Of a stretch of 64,000 bases of DNA, positions 25,989-34,487 are shown piece after piece. The stretch's first letter is position 1. Each line of letters starts with the position of its first letter. A program made the translations under genes and the position numbers. The notes under the pieces were generated by a model. It did not search any database, was not told the DNA's origin, and saw only the letters and a program-made list of their open reading frames with translations. This stretch comes from Microbacterium sp. XT11. Lineage in GTDB: Bacteria > Actinomycetota > Actinomycetes > Actinomycetales > Microbacteriaceae. Location: the NCBI RefSeq assembly GCF_001513675.1, contig NZ_CP013859.1:3163081-3227080 (forward strand), read 5' to 3'.

Positions 25989-27539
25989 ATGGAACCCGAC
26001 TACGACGCGCTAGCCAAGGCGCACATGCGGTCTCAGGTCACGCACGCCGCGACCGTCCAGGCGGCCCTCTCTCGGCTCTGGGAAGAGACCATCGACCCCA
26101 GTGACCTCGGGCGCTCGTTCCTCGACTTCCGCAGTAAGGCAGTCACTTACATCAACGCCGGGCGCACGATATCCAACCGCACCGCCGACACCTACCTCGC
26201 CGCGATCAAGGACGCCGCGGGCCTCTCCGCCCCCGTCCTCGGCAACGCCGAGACGCGCCTCCCGACCGGCCGCATCGAGAGCTCTCTCACCGCGGCCACC
26301 GGCAAGGCGCTCGCAAGGGCGGAAGCACTCCAGCGACGCGGGCTAGACCCCTCCGCCGCCCTCGCGGTCGCCCTCTCCAACATGCTCGGCTCCGCGAAGC
26401 GCCAGATCATCAACGCCTCGCGCTCCCGAGTCATCGACTCCACCCGGCGCGACCCGCAACTCGACCGCTGGGCCCGCGTGAGCGATGGAGCGCCCTGTCG
26501 CTTCTGCGCCATGCTCGTCTCCCGCGGCCCGGTCTACTCCGCGCTGAGCGTTCACTTCGCCGCGCACGACCGTTGCGGATGCAACGCCCGCCCCGTCACC
26601 CCCGACGACCCGACCGGAGGATGGAGCCCCGAGGCGATCCGCTACCGCGACGCCTGGGAGGCGGACCAGCGCGCCAGAATGCGCCTCTGGTACGAGTCCC
26701 GGGGCGAGGAGGTGCCGGAGCGCTACCGGCCCCGCCCCGGCGAGGAGTCCTTCGTTACCATTACCGACAGACGAAAGACCGACCATGCCACAGCCCCCGA
26801 TCACCGAAGCCGACAGACTGGCGTTTCTGCGACGCCAGGCTCCCGAGGCGACGCCGGAGGAGCTCGCGGCGCTTCGAGCGACGGACTGGCCGGACGAGGA
26901 GATAGACGCGGCGATACTGACCGGTTGGTAGTCGGCGGCGCGGACGTCACCCCGATCCGCACCGTCCCGAAGCCTCCGCGCCTCAGCGACCTCGAAGTCA
27001 ACGGCGTCCCTACGGTCGACCTCATCGAGCTCGACCCGGCGACCTCGGCCGATGCCTTCCGCCGCGCGCTCGCGAGCGCCAAGGAGAGCGTCGGCAAGCA
27101 CGGCTCCTCCGTCACGCTCTACGACGACTACCGCGACATGCGGCTCTTCGTCACGCCTGACGGCCTCTCCGGCTTCGCCCTCACGGCCGACGGCGACATC
27201 ATCAGCGTCTTCTCCCACGCCGACCAGCCCGTCCGCGGCGTCGCGCGCTCCCTCCTGGCCTACGCCGTCTCGCAGGGAGGCAACCGTCTCGACGCCTTCG
27301 AGACCTACCTCCCGAAGGTCTACGCCCGCGAGGGCTTCCGCCCCGTCGCGCGCCTGGCGTTCGACGACGAGTACGCGCCCGACGGCTGGGACTACGACGC
27401 ATACGCCCAGTGGAACAACGGCCGCCCCGACGTCATCTTCTTCGTCTACGACCCCGAGCGCATCGGATCGACCTACGACCCGAGCGAGGCCGTCCGCGTA
27501 GCCACCTACGAAGAAGGCCAAGCCCGACAGACGCTCTAG
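25989..27539 (+). CDS. MuF-like minor head protein with GNAT-like C-terminal domain
   Basis: 516 aa in one frame. Residues ~1-250 look like a MuF/capsid-morphogenesis protein (CRFCAMLVSRGPVYS, HDRCGCNARPV). Residues ~255-315 are Gly/Arg/Ser-rich and code-like only weakly. Residues ~320-516 resemble an acetyltransferase fold (DGLSGFALTADGDIISVFSH, RGVARSLLAYAV, VYAREGFRPVARLAFDDEYA). MuF proteins fused to C-terminal effector domains are known from temperate phages. A separate short ORF in another frame overlaps the linker (26785-26931), so the fusion could also be two genes, the second from a TTG at 26925. Confidence 0.75.
   Translation: MEPDYDALAKAHMRSQVTHAATVQAALSRLWEETIDPSDLGRSFLDFRSKAVTYINAGRTISNRTADTYLAAIKDAAGLSAPVLGNAETRLPTGRIESSLTAATGKALARAEALQRRGLDPSAALAVALSNMLGSAKRQIINASRSRVIDSTRRDPQLDRWARVSDGAPCRFCAMLVSRGPVYSALSVHFAAHDRCGCNARPVTPDDPTGGWSPEAIRYRDAWEADQRARMRLWYESRGEEVPERYRPRPGEESFVTITDRRKTDHATAPDHRSRQTGVSATPGSRGDAGGARGASSDGLAGRGDRRGDTDRLVVGGADVTPIRTVPKPPRLSDLEVNGVPTVDLIELDPATSADAFRRALASAKESVGKHGSSVTLYDDYRDMRLFVTPDGLSGFALTADGDIISVFSHADQPVRGVARSLLAYAVSQGGNRLDAFETYLPKVYAREGFRPVARLAFDDEYAPDGWDYDAYAQWNNGRPDVIFFVYDPERIGSTYDPSEAVRVATYEEGQARQTL
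26785..26931 (+). CDS. Nested 48-aa ORF in MuF linker
   Basis: In the +1 frame of the MuF gene: ATG after GAAAG, reading PPITEADRLAFLRRQAPEAT and WPDEEIDAAILTGW, then TAG. It has protein-like composition and higher GC at third positions than the host frame in the same stretch. Its stop overlaps a possible TTG start for the downstream GNAT part (TTGGTAG). Confidence 0.45.
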   Translation: MPQPPITEADRLAFLRRQAPEATPEELAALRATDWPDEEIDAAILTGW

Positions 27540-27554
27540 CTTCCCCTCTCCCCA

Positions 27555-27583
27555 GGCCGCCAGCCCCGCGCTGACGGCCTTTC
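27555..27583 (+). terminator. Intrinsic terminator
   Basis: AGGCCG/CGGCCT stem followed by TT. A second hairpin (AGCCGCGT/ACGCGGCT, 27624-27652) follows within 45 nt. Confidence 0.6.
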
Positions 27584-27706
27584 TCATGCCCCGGGTACCT
27601 CCGGAGGCCCCCACATGAATCGAGCCGCGTAAACAGCCCTACGCGGCTTCCCTGTCCCGCACCCGAGCAAGGCGAGGGTGCCCAACGTCCAAGGAGACGC
27701 CCACCA

Positions 27707-28231
27707 ATGTCCGACACCGCCCCGAAGAACGACGCCCAGACGCCCGCCGACGAGTCCAAGGAGACCTCCTCGACGCCGCCGTGGGGCGACGACTTCGACC
27801 CCGCCCGCGCCTGGGAGACGATCACCAAGCTCCGCAACGTCGAGCGCGACCTCAAGGCCAAGGTCGCGAAGTTCGAGCAGGAGGAGCAGGAGCGAGCCGA
27901 CGCCGAAAAGAGCGAGCTCGACAAGGCCATCGCCCGGGCCGAGCGTGCCGAGCAGGCGGCGCTCGCCGCGAAGCGCGATGCCGCCCTCGCCAAGGCGAAC
28001 CTCCCCGAGGAGCTCCACGCCTTCGTCACGGCAACCGATGACGACGGCATCGCCGACCAGATCGCCAAGCTGACCGCCGCTCTCGGCGCGTCGGACAAGG
28101 GCGGCAAGGAGGAGACCCCCTCCCAGGAGGAGCAGAAGCCCTCCGGCCGCCCCCAGGCCGCGCTCACCCCCGGTCACGGGGGCGAAGAGGCACCTTTCGA
28201 CGCCGACGCCATCGTCGCCGCCGTCCTCTAA
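27707..28231 (+). CDS. Scaffolding protein
   Basis: 174 aa, acidic, with a coiled coil at ~40-100 (LRNVERDLKAKVAKFEQEEQ) and a disordered C-terminal third. Position directly before the coat gene and composition match phage scaffolds that guide capsid assembly and leave or are degraded before packaging. Confidence 0.8.
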   Translation: MSDTAPKNDAQTPADESKETSSTPPWGDDFDPARAWETITKLRNVERDLKAKVAKFEQEEQERADAEKSELDKAIARAERAEQAALAAKRDAALAKANLPEELHAFVTATDDDGIADQIAKLTAALGASDKGGKEETPSQEEQKPSGRPQAALTPGHGGEEAPFDADAIVAAVL

Positions 28232-28264
28232 CCCTTCCCGTCCCACCGAAAGGCACCCTCCACC

Positions 28265-29227
28265 ATGGCTCACACCTTCGACTACGACGCGCCCCAGGTC
28301 GCCGTCGTCTCCGCCAAGCTCGTCGAGCAGGACTCGTTCCTGTCTGCGCTCGTCTCGCGCAACTACCAGGACGAGTTCATGGCTCCGGGCTCGGCGAACC
28401 GCCCGGTCAAGATCAAGTACCCCACCACGCTCTTCGCGCGTGAGCGGGACATCGCCGACGTGACCACGAGCATCCAGCTCGACGAGATCGTCGAGCAGAG
28501 CACGACCATCAACCTCGACAAGAAGATGGTCTACTCCGCCGTCCCGCTGAGCGAGGCGGACCTCAACCTCAACATCACCGACCTGACCAAGCAGGTGATT
28601 CGCCCCCAGGCCGCGGCCATCGCCGACGACATCGAGCATCGAGTCGCCTCGAAGCTCCTGAGCGTCCCGGCCCCGACCGACTTCACGGCCGTCTACGACC
28701 CGGCGAACCCGGTTCCGTACTTCACGGCGCTCCGCCAGCACCTCCGCAAGCAGGGCGTCCCGGCCGCGGGCATCCAGCTTGTCGTCGGCGTCGGCATCTA
28801 CGCCGACCTCCTGGACGCCAAGGCGATCACCGACGCGAGCGAGTCCGGCTCGACGGCCGCTCTCCGCGACGCTCAGGTCGGCAAGGTGCGCGGCTTCACC
28901 GTCGTCGAGTCGACCCGCGTGGGCGACAACGAGGTGCTGGCGTTCCACAAGGACGCCGTCACGCTCGTCACCCGCGCTCCCGCGGTCCCGAGCGGCGCTT
29001 CGTTCGGCGCTTCGGTCTCGGAGGGAGGCTACAGCATTCGCTACCTCCGCGACTACGACGCGGACAAGACGGTCGACCGCTCGATCCTGGCAACCTTCGC
29101 GGGCGTCGCGATCCTGCCGACGTTCAAGGTCGAGCGCGACCGCGAGACCCGTAAGGCCACGGTCAAGCCCATCGAGAACGGCGGCGTGGTTCACATCGCC
29201 GACGTGACCGCTCCGGCTGGCGCGTAA
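28265..29227 (+). CDS. Major capsid protein (P22 coat-like)
   Basis: 320 aa. SFLSALVSRNYQDEFMAPGS, IKYPTTLFARERDI and LNLNITDLTKQVIRPQAAAI match the P22 coat-like branch of the HK97 fold. No protease gene is seen nearby, consistent with this branch. A strong ribosome site and the terminator after it suit high expression. Confidence 0.88.
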   Translation: MAHTFDYDAPQVAVVSAKLVEQDSFLSALVSRNYQDEFMAPGSANRPVKIKYPTTLFARERDIADVTTSIQLDEIVEQSTTINLDKKMVYSAVPLSEADLNLNITDLTKQVIRPQAAAIADDIEHRVASKLLSVPAPTDFTAVYDPANPVPYFTALRQHLRKQGVPAAGIQLVVGVGIYADLLDAKAITDASESGSTAALRDAQVGKVRGFTVVESTRVGDNEVLAFHKDAVTLVTRAPAVPSGASFGASVSEGGYSIRYLRDYDADKTVDRSILATFAGVAILPTFKVERDRETRKATVKPIENGGVVHIADVTAPAGA

Positions 29228-29236
29228 CCCCGATCC

Positions 29237-29267
29237 GAGGGGGCCTCTCTTAGCGAGGGGCCCCCTC
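29237..29267 (+). terminator. Intrinsic terminator after coat gene
   Basis: GAGGGGGCC...GGCCCCCTC with an extended stem; followed by TTC. Confidence 0.75.
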
Positions 29268-29301
29268 TTCGCGTCCGCGCCCGCCTGACCGAAGGAGCCC
29301 C

Positions 29302-29781
29302 ATGCCCGGCACACTCCCGCCCACCGTCGACGAGCTCGCGCGGCGCATCGGCCTCGACCGCATCGACCTCACCGAGGAAGGCGTCCCCGAGCGCCTCGCC
29401 GATGCACTCGAAGACGCCACGACGCTCGCCCTCGCCGAGGTCTCCCCCAAGCTCGCCGAGCGCTGGCGTGTAAACGCGCCCGACGTCGTCCGGCTCGTCA
29501 TCCTCACCGCCGCCCGTCGGGGCTTCGAGAACCCGCGCGGCATCCAGCAGGAGACCTATGGCGAGCACACCGTCGGCCTTACCGACACCTCCGGCGTCTT
29601 CCTGACCGCCCGCGAGGCCGCCCAGATCGCGCGCGCCGTCTCCGGCCGTGCTGGCGGCTACGTCGGCTCCATCCGCACGCCCTCCGCCTACGGCAACCCC
29701 GCGGCCGTCCCAACGGCCTACGTCCCCGTCTCAGACGGCTCGACAGATGTCCCGTTCCTGTCCCTCCCGGAGGTGCTCTAG
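29302..29781 (+). CDS. Head-to-tail adaptor
   Basis: 159 aa. PDVVRLVILTAARRGFENPR and GLTDTSGVFLTAREAAQI are typical of siphoviral adaptor proteins that bind below the portal. It is first of five overlapping genes for the neck and tail. An exact CGTGTAAACG site lies at 29467. Confidence 0.78.
   Translation: MPGTLPPTVDELARRIGLDRIDLTEEGVPERLADALEDATTLALAEVSPKLAERWRVNAPDVVRLVILTAARRGFENPRGIQQETYGEHTVGLTDTSGVFLTAREAAQIARAVSGRAGGYVGSIRTPSAYGNPAAVPTAYVPVSDGSTDVPFLSLPEVL
29468..29475 (+). promoter_or_regulatory. Dispersed operator-like site in adaptor gene
   Basis: Exact CGTGTAAACG, coding R-V-N with the rare valine codon GTA. Confidence 0.6.
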
Positions 29782-30137
29782 TGCTCACCACCGTCCCACC
29801 TCGGCGCGAGCGGCTCTACACCCGGGCCGCCCGTCCCGCCCTGGACTCCTATGGCGAGCCATCGGAGCGCCTGGAGTGGGACACCGAGCGCAAGCCGCTC
29901 CACCGAGCCCGCCTGGAGCGCGGCCCGTCCATCGTCCGCGACCTGGAGGGCATGACCCTCGCCGAGGACGAGGGGCTCCTCCTCGTGTCCCGGCGCTGGG
30001 AGCCCGACCCGGCAACCACCCGCGTCGAGACCGACGGCGAAGTCTGGACGATCACGTCCCTACCCACCGTCCGCCAGTCCCTCGCCTCCGGCGTCCATAC
30101 GGTCGCGAAGCTCAAGCGCCAGAAGGTGACGCCGTGA
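29781..30137 (+). CDS. Head-closure / head-tail stopper protein
   Basis: 118 aa, GTG start at the last base of the previous stop. Small beta-rich protein (DEGLLLVSRRWEPD, DGEVWTITSLP) in the position of the stopper that seals the packed head. Assigned mainly by position. Confidence 0.65.
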   Translation: MLTTVPPRRERLYTRAARPALDSYGEPSERLEWDTERKPLHRARLERGPSIVRDLEGMTLAEDEGLLLVSRRWEPDPATTRVETDGEVWTITSLPTVRQSLASGVHTVAKLKRQKVTP

Positions 30138-30421
30138 GCTCGAAGGTCCGCATCAACTCCGCGGGCATCCGAGCCGTCCTCAACTCCGGCAAGGTCCGCT
30201 CAGCGGTCAACGCCCGTGCTCAGGCCATGGCCTCGGCCATCGGCTCGCCCATGGCCCACGACGGCCCCGTCGACGTCGTCGTCGACTCCTATACCTCCGA
30301 CCGTCCCGTCGCGGGCGTCACCCTCGCGCACGCCGCGGGCATCGGCCTCGAAGCCAAGTACGGCTACCTCACCGAGGCCGCCGCGTCGGCGGGCCTGGAG
30401 CTCGGAAGGAAGGGCAAGTGA
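30134..30421 (+). CDS. Minor tail / neck protein (HK97 gp10-like)
   Basis: 95 aa, GTG overlapping the previous stop. NSGKVRSAVNARAQAMASAI followed by a beta segment and EAKYGYLTEAAAS resembles the gp10-like neck proteins found between stopper and tail terminator. Confidence 0.6.
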   Translation: MSSKVRINSAGIRAVLNSGKVRSAVNARAQAMASAIGSPMAHDGPVDVVVDSYTSDRPVAGVTLAHAAGIGLEAKYGYLTEAAASAGLELGRKGK

Positions 30422-30831
30422 CCGACCCCATCATCTTCGACGACGTCCAGCTTGCGACGCGGGACATTCTCCGGGACGCCCTCCAGCAATACGGCATCGA
30501 CGCGACCGTCTCGACCCGTCCCCCGTCCCACGATCCCGCCGTCCCGCACAAGCTCCACATTCGCGTCCGAGCCGGGACAGCCCTACGGGACACCCGCGTC
30601 TCAGCGAACGCGAACGTCCGCATCACCGTCTACGGCCGCGACGAGGGCGACTCCATGCGCGTCGCCTCCATCGTCGAGGCCCTCCTCCTGTCCGAGGTCA
30701 CCAGCGCCACCGTGCGCGGCTTCGGTCCCGTCACTGGGCCAGTGCCCGGGACGGACTCCGACACGGGCGTCCCCATCGCCCTCGTCACTGTCCAAGCGCG
30801 GCTCCGTCCGCGCCACCTCCGAAAGGACTAA
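30418..30831 (+). CDS. Tail terminator
   Basis: 137 aa, GTG overlapping the previous stop. The pattern IRDALQQYGIDATVSTRPP-like N-terminus and central LHIRVRAG plus RITVYGRDEGDSMRVASIVE match tail terminator proteins that cap the tail tube. Confidence 0.72.
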   Translation: MTDPIIFDDVQLATRDILRDALQQYGIDATVSTRPPSHDPAVPHKLHIRVRAGTALRDTRVSANANVRITVYGRDEGDSMRVASIVEALLLSEVTSATVRGFGPVTGPVPGTDSDTGVPIALVTVQARLRPRHLRKD

Positions 30832-30837
30832 CCCACC

Positions 30838-31401
30838 ATGGCAGGTAACGCCGCGAACACTAACCAGTGGGCCGGAGCCGACGTATTCATCGCCCCTGTC
30901 GGCACGGAAGGCCCCACCGACCTCGTCTCCACCTGGCCGACCGGATGGCAGCCCGTCGGGCTCCTCGACGGCGAAGAGGGCTTCACCGAGGAGCGAGAGG
31001 ACGAGACCTCCGAGAAGTACGCCTGGGGCGGCATCCTCGTCCGGCGCTCCAAGAGCCAGCACAAGCGCACGATCCGCTTCGTCGCCCTGGAGGACAACGC
31101 CGTCACCTTCGGCCTCCTCAACCCCGGCTCGGAGCGAACCTCGCTCAACGGCGTCCGCCGCTCCACCATCAAGGTTCCAACCGCGGGCGCACGCTTCGCC
31201 ATCGGCTTCGAGACCCGCGACGGCGACCGCGTCAAGCGGCGCATCGTCGATACGGCTGAGGTCGACGAGGTCGCCGAAATCAAGGAGTCGGAGACCGAGC
31301 CGACCATCTACGACATCAAGGTCATCGTGTTCCCCGACGCCGAAGGCGTCCTCTACACGGACATCGAGACCGACCCGGAGTACACGCCTCCGGCTGGCTA
31401 A
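30838..31401 (+). CDS. Major tail protein
   Basis: 187 aa. NTNQWAGADVFIAPVGTEGP, the WQPVGLLDGEEGFTEEREDE segment and the position before the chaperone genes identify the tail-tube subunit. Followed by a strong terminator. Confidence 0.85.
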   Translation: MAGNAANTNQWAGADVFIAPVGTEGPTDLVSTWPTGWQPVGLLDGEEGFTEEREDETSEKYAWGGILVRRSKSQHKRTIRFVALEDNAVTFGLLNPGSERTSLNGVRRSTIKVPTAGARFAIGFETRDGDRVKRRIVDTAEVDEVAEIKESETEPTIYDIKVIVFPDAEGVLYTDIETDPEYTPPAG

Positions 31402-31416
31402 TCCGGTCCACCTCTC

Positions 31417-31449
31417 AAGGGGAGGAGCTCGCGCGGGGCTCCTCCCCTT
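31417..31449 (+). terminator. Intrinsic terminator after major tail gene
   Basis: AAGGGGAGGAGC/GCTCCTCCCCTT, 12-bp perfect stem. Confidence 0.8.
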
Positions 31450-31505
31450 CACCTTCCTACCCGCGCACCTAGACCACCTCCCCATCCGCGCTAAGGAGTC
31501 CCAAC

Positions 31506-31784
31506 ATGGCCGCACGTAAGACCGCCACCAACCCGACCGCCGCCGAGGCTCTCGCCCAGCCCATCCCCTTCACCTTCGAGGGTCAGAAGTACTCCGTTCT
31601 CCCCTCCTCGGAGTGGAGCCTCGACGCTCTCGAAGCCTTCGAGGAGGGCCGCGTCCTGACGCTCCTCCGCGAGGTGCTCGACGGCGATGGCTACGCCACC
31701 TTCCGCAAGACCCACAACCGCGTCGCCGACCTCAACGAGTTCGTCGTCGCCATGCAGAAGGCCATCGGTATCGCGGGAAACTGA
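31506..31784 (+). CDS. Tail assembly chaperone, short product (gpG-like)
   Basis: 92 aa. FTFEGQKYSVLPSSEWSLDA is typical of gpG-like chaperones that coat the tape measure protein. The gene ends at a GGGAAAC slippery heptamer (31775-31781) right before its stop, where a -1 shift gives the longer product. Confidence 0.82.
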   Translation: MAARKTATNPTAAEALAQPIPFTFEGQKYSVLPSSEWSLDALEAFEEGRVLTLLREVLDGDGYATFRKTHNRVADLNEFVVAMQKAIGIAGN

Positions 31785-32122
31785 CCGAGCTCGCCGCGAC
31801 CCTTCGCCGCTACCGCGACGCCGTAGAAGCTGACCTCCTCCGCTTCTACGGCGTCGACCTCGGCGACCTATGGCGCGGCGAGCTCTCGCTCCGGCGTCTT
31901 TCAGTGCTCCTCCGCCACCTCCCGCCCGAGGCGGCGCTCATGCGCCAGGGCCTCCCCTCCTCCGCGACCGGCTGGGGCGTCGCCGAGTTCCTACTCGCCG
32001 ACCTCTTCCACGCCTTCACCGGTAAGGCCCATCCGCGCCGACCGGAGGCTCAGACGCGCTCTGAGCGCTACCGCGCGCTCCGCTCGCGACTGGAGGCCCA
32101 GCGGGCTCGACTCAACCCCTAG
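31506..32122 (+). CDS. Tail assembly chaperone, -1 frameshift product (gpGT-like)
   Basis: Frame 0 to 31781, then frame -1 from 31781 to 32122, about 205 aa. The heptamer is in the correct phase (G GGA AAC). The second frame lacks its own start and reads KLTELAATLRRYRDAVEADL ... GWGVAEFLLADLFHAFTGK, the known gpT look. Position before the tape measure gene confirms the role. Confidence 0.82.
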
Positions 32123-32131
32123 GAGCCGCCC

Positions 32132-34480
32132 ATGGCCGAGAACGTCGGCTACGCCACACTCAACGTCATCCCGAGCGCCAAGGGCTTCGGCAAGGCCCTC
32201 TCCGGCGAGGTCGACCCGGCGCTCGACGCCTCCGGCCGCTCCGGAGGCTCCAAGCTCGGCAACGCCCTCAAGGCCGCCGCGGCCCCGCTCTTCGCTCTCG
32301 CGGGGACCGTCGCCATGGGGGCCTTCGTCAAGAACGCCATCGCCCAGGCCGGTGCTCTTGAGCAGTCGGTGGGAGCTATCAATACGGTCTTCAAGGGCTC
32401 GGCGTCCCAGATGCACGCCTGGGCCCAGAACGCCGCCGTATCGACCGGCCTGGCCCGCAACGAGTACAACGAGCTCGCCGTCCTCATCGGCTCCCAGCTC
32501 AAGAACGCCGGTATGGCGATGGACGAGCTCGGGCCGAAGACCAACGAGCTCATCACGCTCGGCGCTGACATGGCCTCGATGTTCGGCGGCACGAGCCGCG
32601 AGGCCGTCGAGGCGCTCTCGTCCGCCCTCAAGGGCGAGCGCGACCCCATCGAGCGCTACGGCGTCTCGCTCACTCAGGCCGCCATCGACGCGAAGGCGGC
32701 CGAACTCGGCTTCGAGAAGGTCGGCGGCACGCTCTCCCAGCAGGCGAACGCCGCCGCGACCCTCGCGCTCATCATGGAGCAGACGGCCGACGCTCACGGC
32801 AACTTCGCCCGCGAGGCGACCACCTACGAGGGCGTCATGTCGCGCCTCAAGGCGTCGTGGCAGAACGTGTCCACCACCATCGGCCAGGCGTTCCTCCCGT
32901 TCGCCACCGCCGCGGGCTCGATCCTCCTGTCGATGATGCCCACCGTCCAGGGCCTCGCCGACAACTTCGCCGTCTTCGGCGCTCGGATGCAAACCGCCTT
33001 CCAGGAGGCAGGCGGCGGGCTCGCGGGCGTCGGGGCGATGTTCAAGACGATCTTCTCGGACATCGCCGCATGGTTCACCGGAGGCGGGCTAACCGAGCTC
33101 ATCACCGGCTACCAGCAGATGCAGATGGGGCTACTCAACGCCATCACGGCGGCGCTCCCCACCATCGGCGCGACGATCACGGCGATGCTCCCGACCATCC
33201 TGGCGGGAGTCACCAACCTAGTCACCCAGGCCGCAACGGTCTTCCTGCCGCAACTCCTGGCCCAGGTCACGACGATCATCACGACGCTCGTGACGCTCCT
33301 CCCCGGGCTCATCCAGACGCTCACGACGGCGCTCCTCACGGCGCTCCCCGTGCTCCTCCAGGCGGGCATCGAGCTCTTCATGGCGCTCGTGCAGGGTCTC
33401 CTTACGATCCTGCCGACGCTTGTGACGACGCTCCTGGGCGTGCTCACGCAGATCGCGACCACCCTCGTCGCCGCTCTGCCGCAACTCGTCCAGGCGGGCA
33501 TCGAGTTCTTCATGGCGCTCGTCGAGGCCATCCTCACGGTCCTGCCGCAAATCCTGGACACCCTCCTCGGGACGGTCCTGCCCAACGTCCTCACGACGAT
33601 CCTGGGGATGCTCCCGCAACTTCTCGACGCGGGAGTCCAGGCATTCATCGCCCTCGTTCAGGCCGTCCTCAAGGTGCTCCCGGAGATTCTCCGGACGCTC
33701 CTGACGGTAGTGCTCCCCCGCGTGCTCGACACCATCATCGACATGCTCCCGGAGCTCCTGGAGGCGGGCATCGAGCTCTTCTTCGCGCTCGTCGAAGCCA
33801 TCCTGACGATCCTGCCCGAGCTCATCGTGACGCTCCTGACTCAGGTGCTCCCAACGCTCGTGACCACGCTGATTCAGATGCTCCCGCGTCTCATCAGCGC
33901 GGCCATCCAGCTATTCGGCGGTCTCGTCGCGGGTCTCGTCAAGAACATCCCCGAGCTCGTCAACACCATCATCACGCAGGTCATCCCGCAGGCCATTAGC
34001 GCCGTCATCAGCGCCGTCCCGAAGCTCCTGAGCGCCGGTAAGGATCTCATCCGAGGCCTCATCGACGGCATCGTCTCGATGGGCGCGGCGGTCGGCAAGA
34101 CGCTCCTCAACATCGTCAAGGGAGCCGTCGACGGCTTCCTCGGCTTCCTCGGCATTCACTCCCCGTCGCGCCTGTTCCGCGGCTACGGCGTGAACGTCGG
34201 CGAGGGCCTCGCGCTCGGCTTCCGAGACATGGAGGGGGACGTCGCCAAGGCCGCGCTTGGCCTCGCATCGTCGGCATCCGACGCCGTCGACGGCATGGCC
34301 CTCCACATGGGCACCGACCTCTCCGGCTCCGTCCCGGACGGCGGCCTCGTCGGCGCGGTCTCGCGCGGCTCGGCACCGAGCACCTCGACGCACCTGGAGT
34401 ACCACCAGCACGGCGGCCAGGGGCTCACGGCAGAGCAGGAGCTCGTCAAGGCGGCCCGCCGCCTCAAGCACATCCCCTAG
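32132..34480 (+). CDS. Tape measure protein
   Basis: 782 aa. N-terminal SAKGFGKALSGEVDPALDAS and SVGAINTVFKGSASQMHAWA are common in tape measures. Residues ~330-640 are a run of related amphipathic/hydrophobic units of roughly 37 residues (LPQLVQAGIEFFMALVEAIL-like). C-terminal FLGFLGIHSPSRLFRGYGVN is the usual end motif. At about 1.5 angstrom per residue the tail would be near 117 nm, a long-tailed siphovirus. Confidence 0.92.
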   Translation: MAENVGYATLNVIPSAKGFGKALSGEVDPALDASGRSGGSKLGNALKAAAAPLFALAGTVAMGAFVKNAIAQAGALEQSVGAINTVFKGSASQMHAWAQNAAVSTGLARNEYNELAVLIGSQLKNAGMAMDELGPKTNELITLGADMASMFGGTSREAVEALSSALKGERDPIERYGVSLTQAAIDAKAAELGFEKVGGTLSQQANAAATLALIMEQTADAHGNFAREATTYEGVMSRLKASWQNVSTTIGQAFLPFATAAGSILLSMMPTVQGLADNFAVFGARMQTAFQEAGGGLAGVGAMFKTIFSDIAAWFTGGGLTELITGYQQMQMGLLNAITAALPTIGATITAMLPTILAGVTNLVTQAATVFLPQLLAQVTTIITTLVTLLPGLIQTLTTALLTALPVLLQAGIELFMALVQGLLTILPTLVTTLLGVLTQIATTLVAALPQLVQAGIEFFMALVEAILTVLPQILDTLLGTVLPNVLTTILGMLPQLLDAGVQAFIALVQAVLKVLPEILRTLLTVVLPRVLDTIIDMLPELLEAGIELFFALVEAILTILPELIVTLLTQVLPTLVTTLIQMLPRLISAAIQLFGGLVAGLVKNIPELVNTIITQVIPQAISAVISAVPKLLSAGKDLIRGLIDGIVSMGAAVGKTLLNIVKGAVDGFLGFLGIHSPSRLFRGYGVNVGEGLALGFRDMEGDVAKAALGLASSASDAVDGMALHMGTDLSGSVPDGGLVGAVSRGSAPSTSTHLEYHQHGGQGLTAEQELVKAARRLKHIP

Positions 34481-34487
34481 GAGACAC

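Noticed and set aside
33140..34050. Tape measure repeats as CRISPR or DNA-level repeat
   Set aside because: The repeats are diverged at DNA level and clearly protein-coding; no CRISPR array is seen anywhere in the window.
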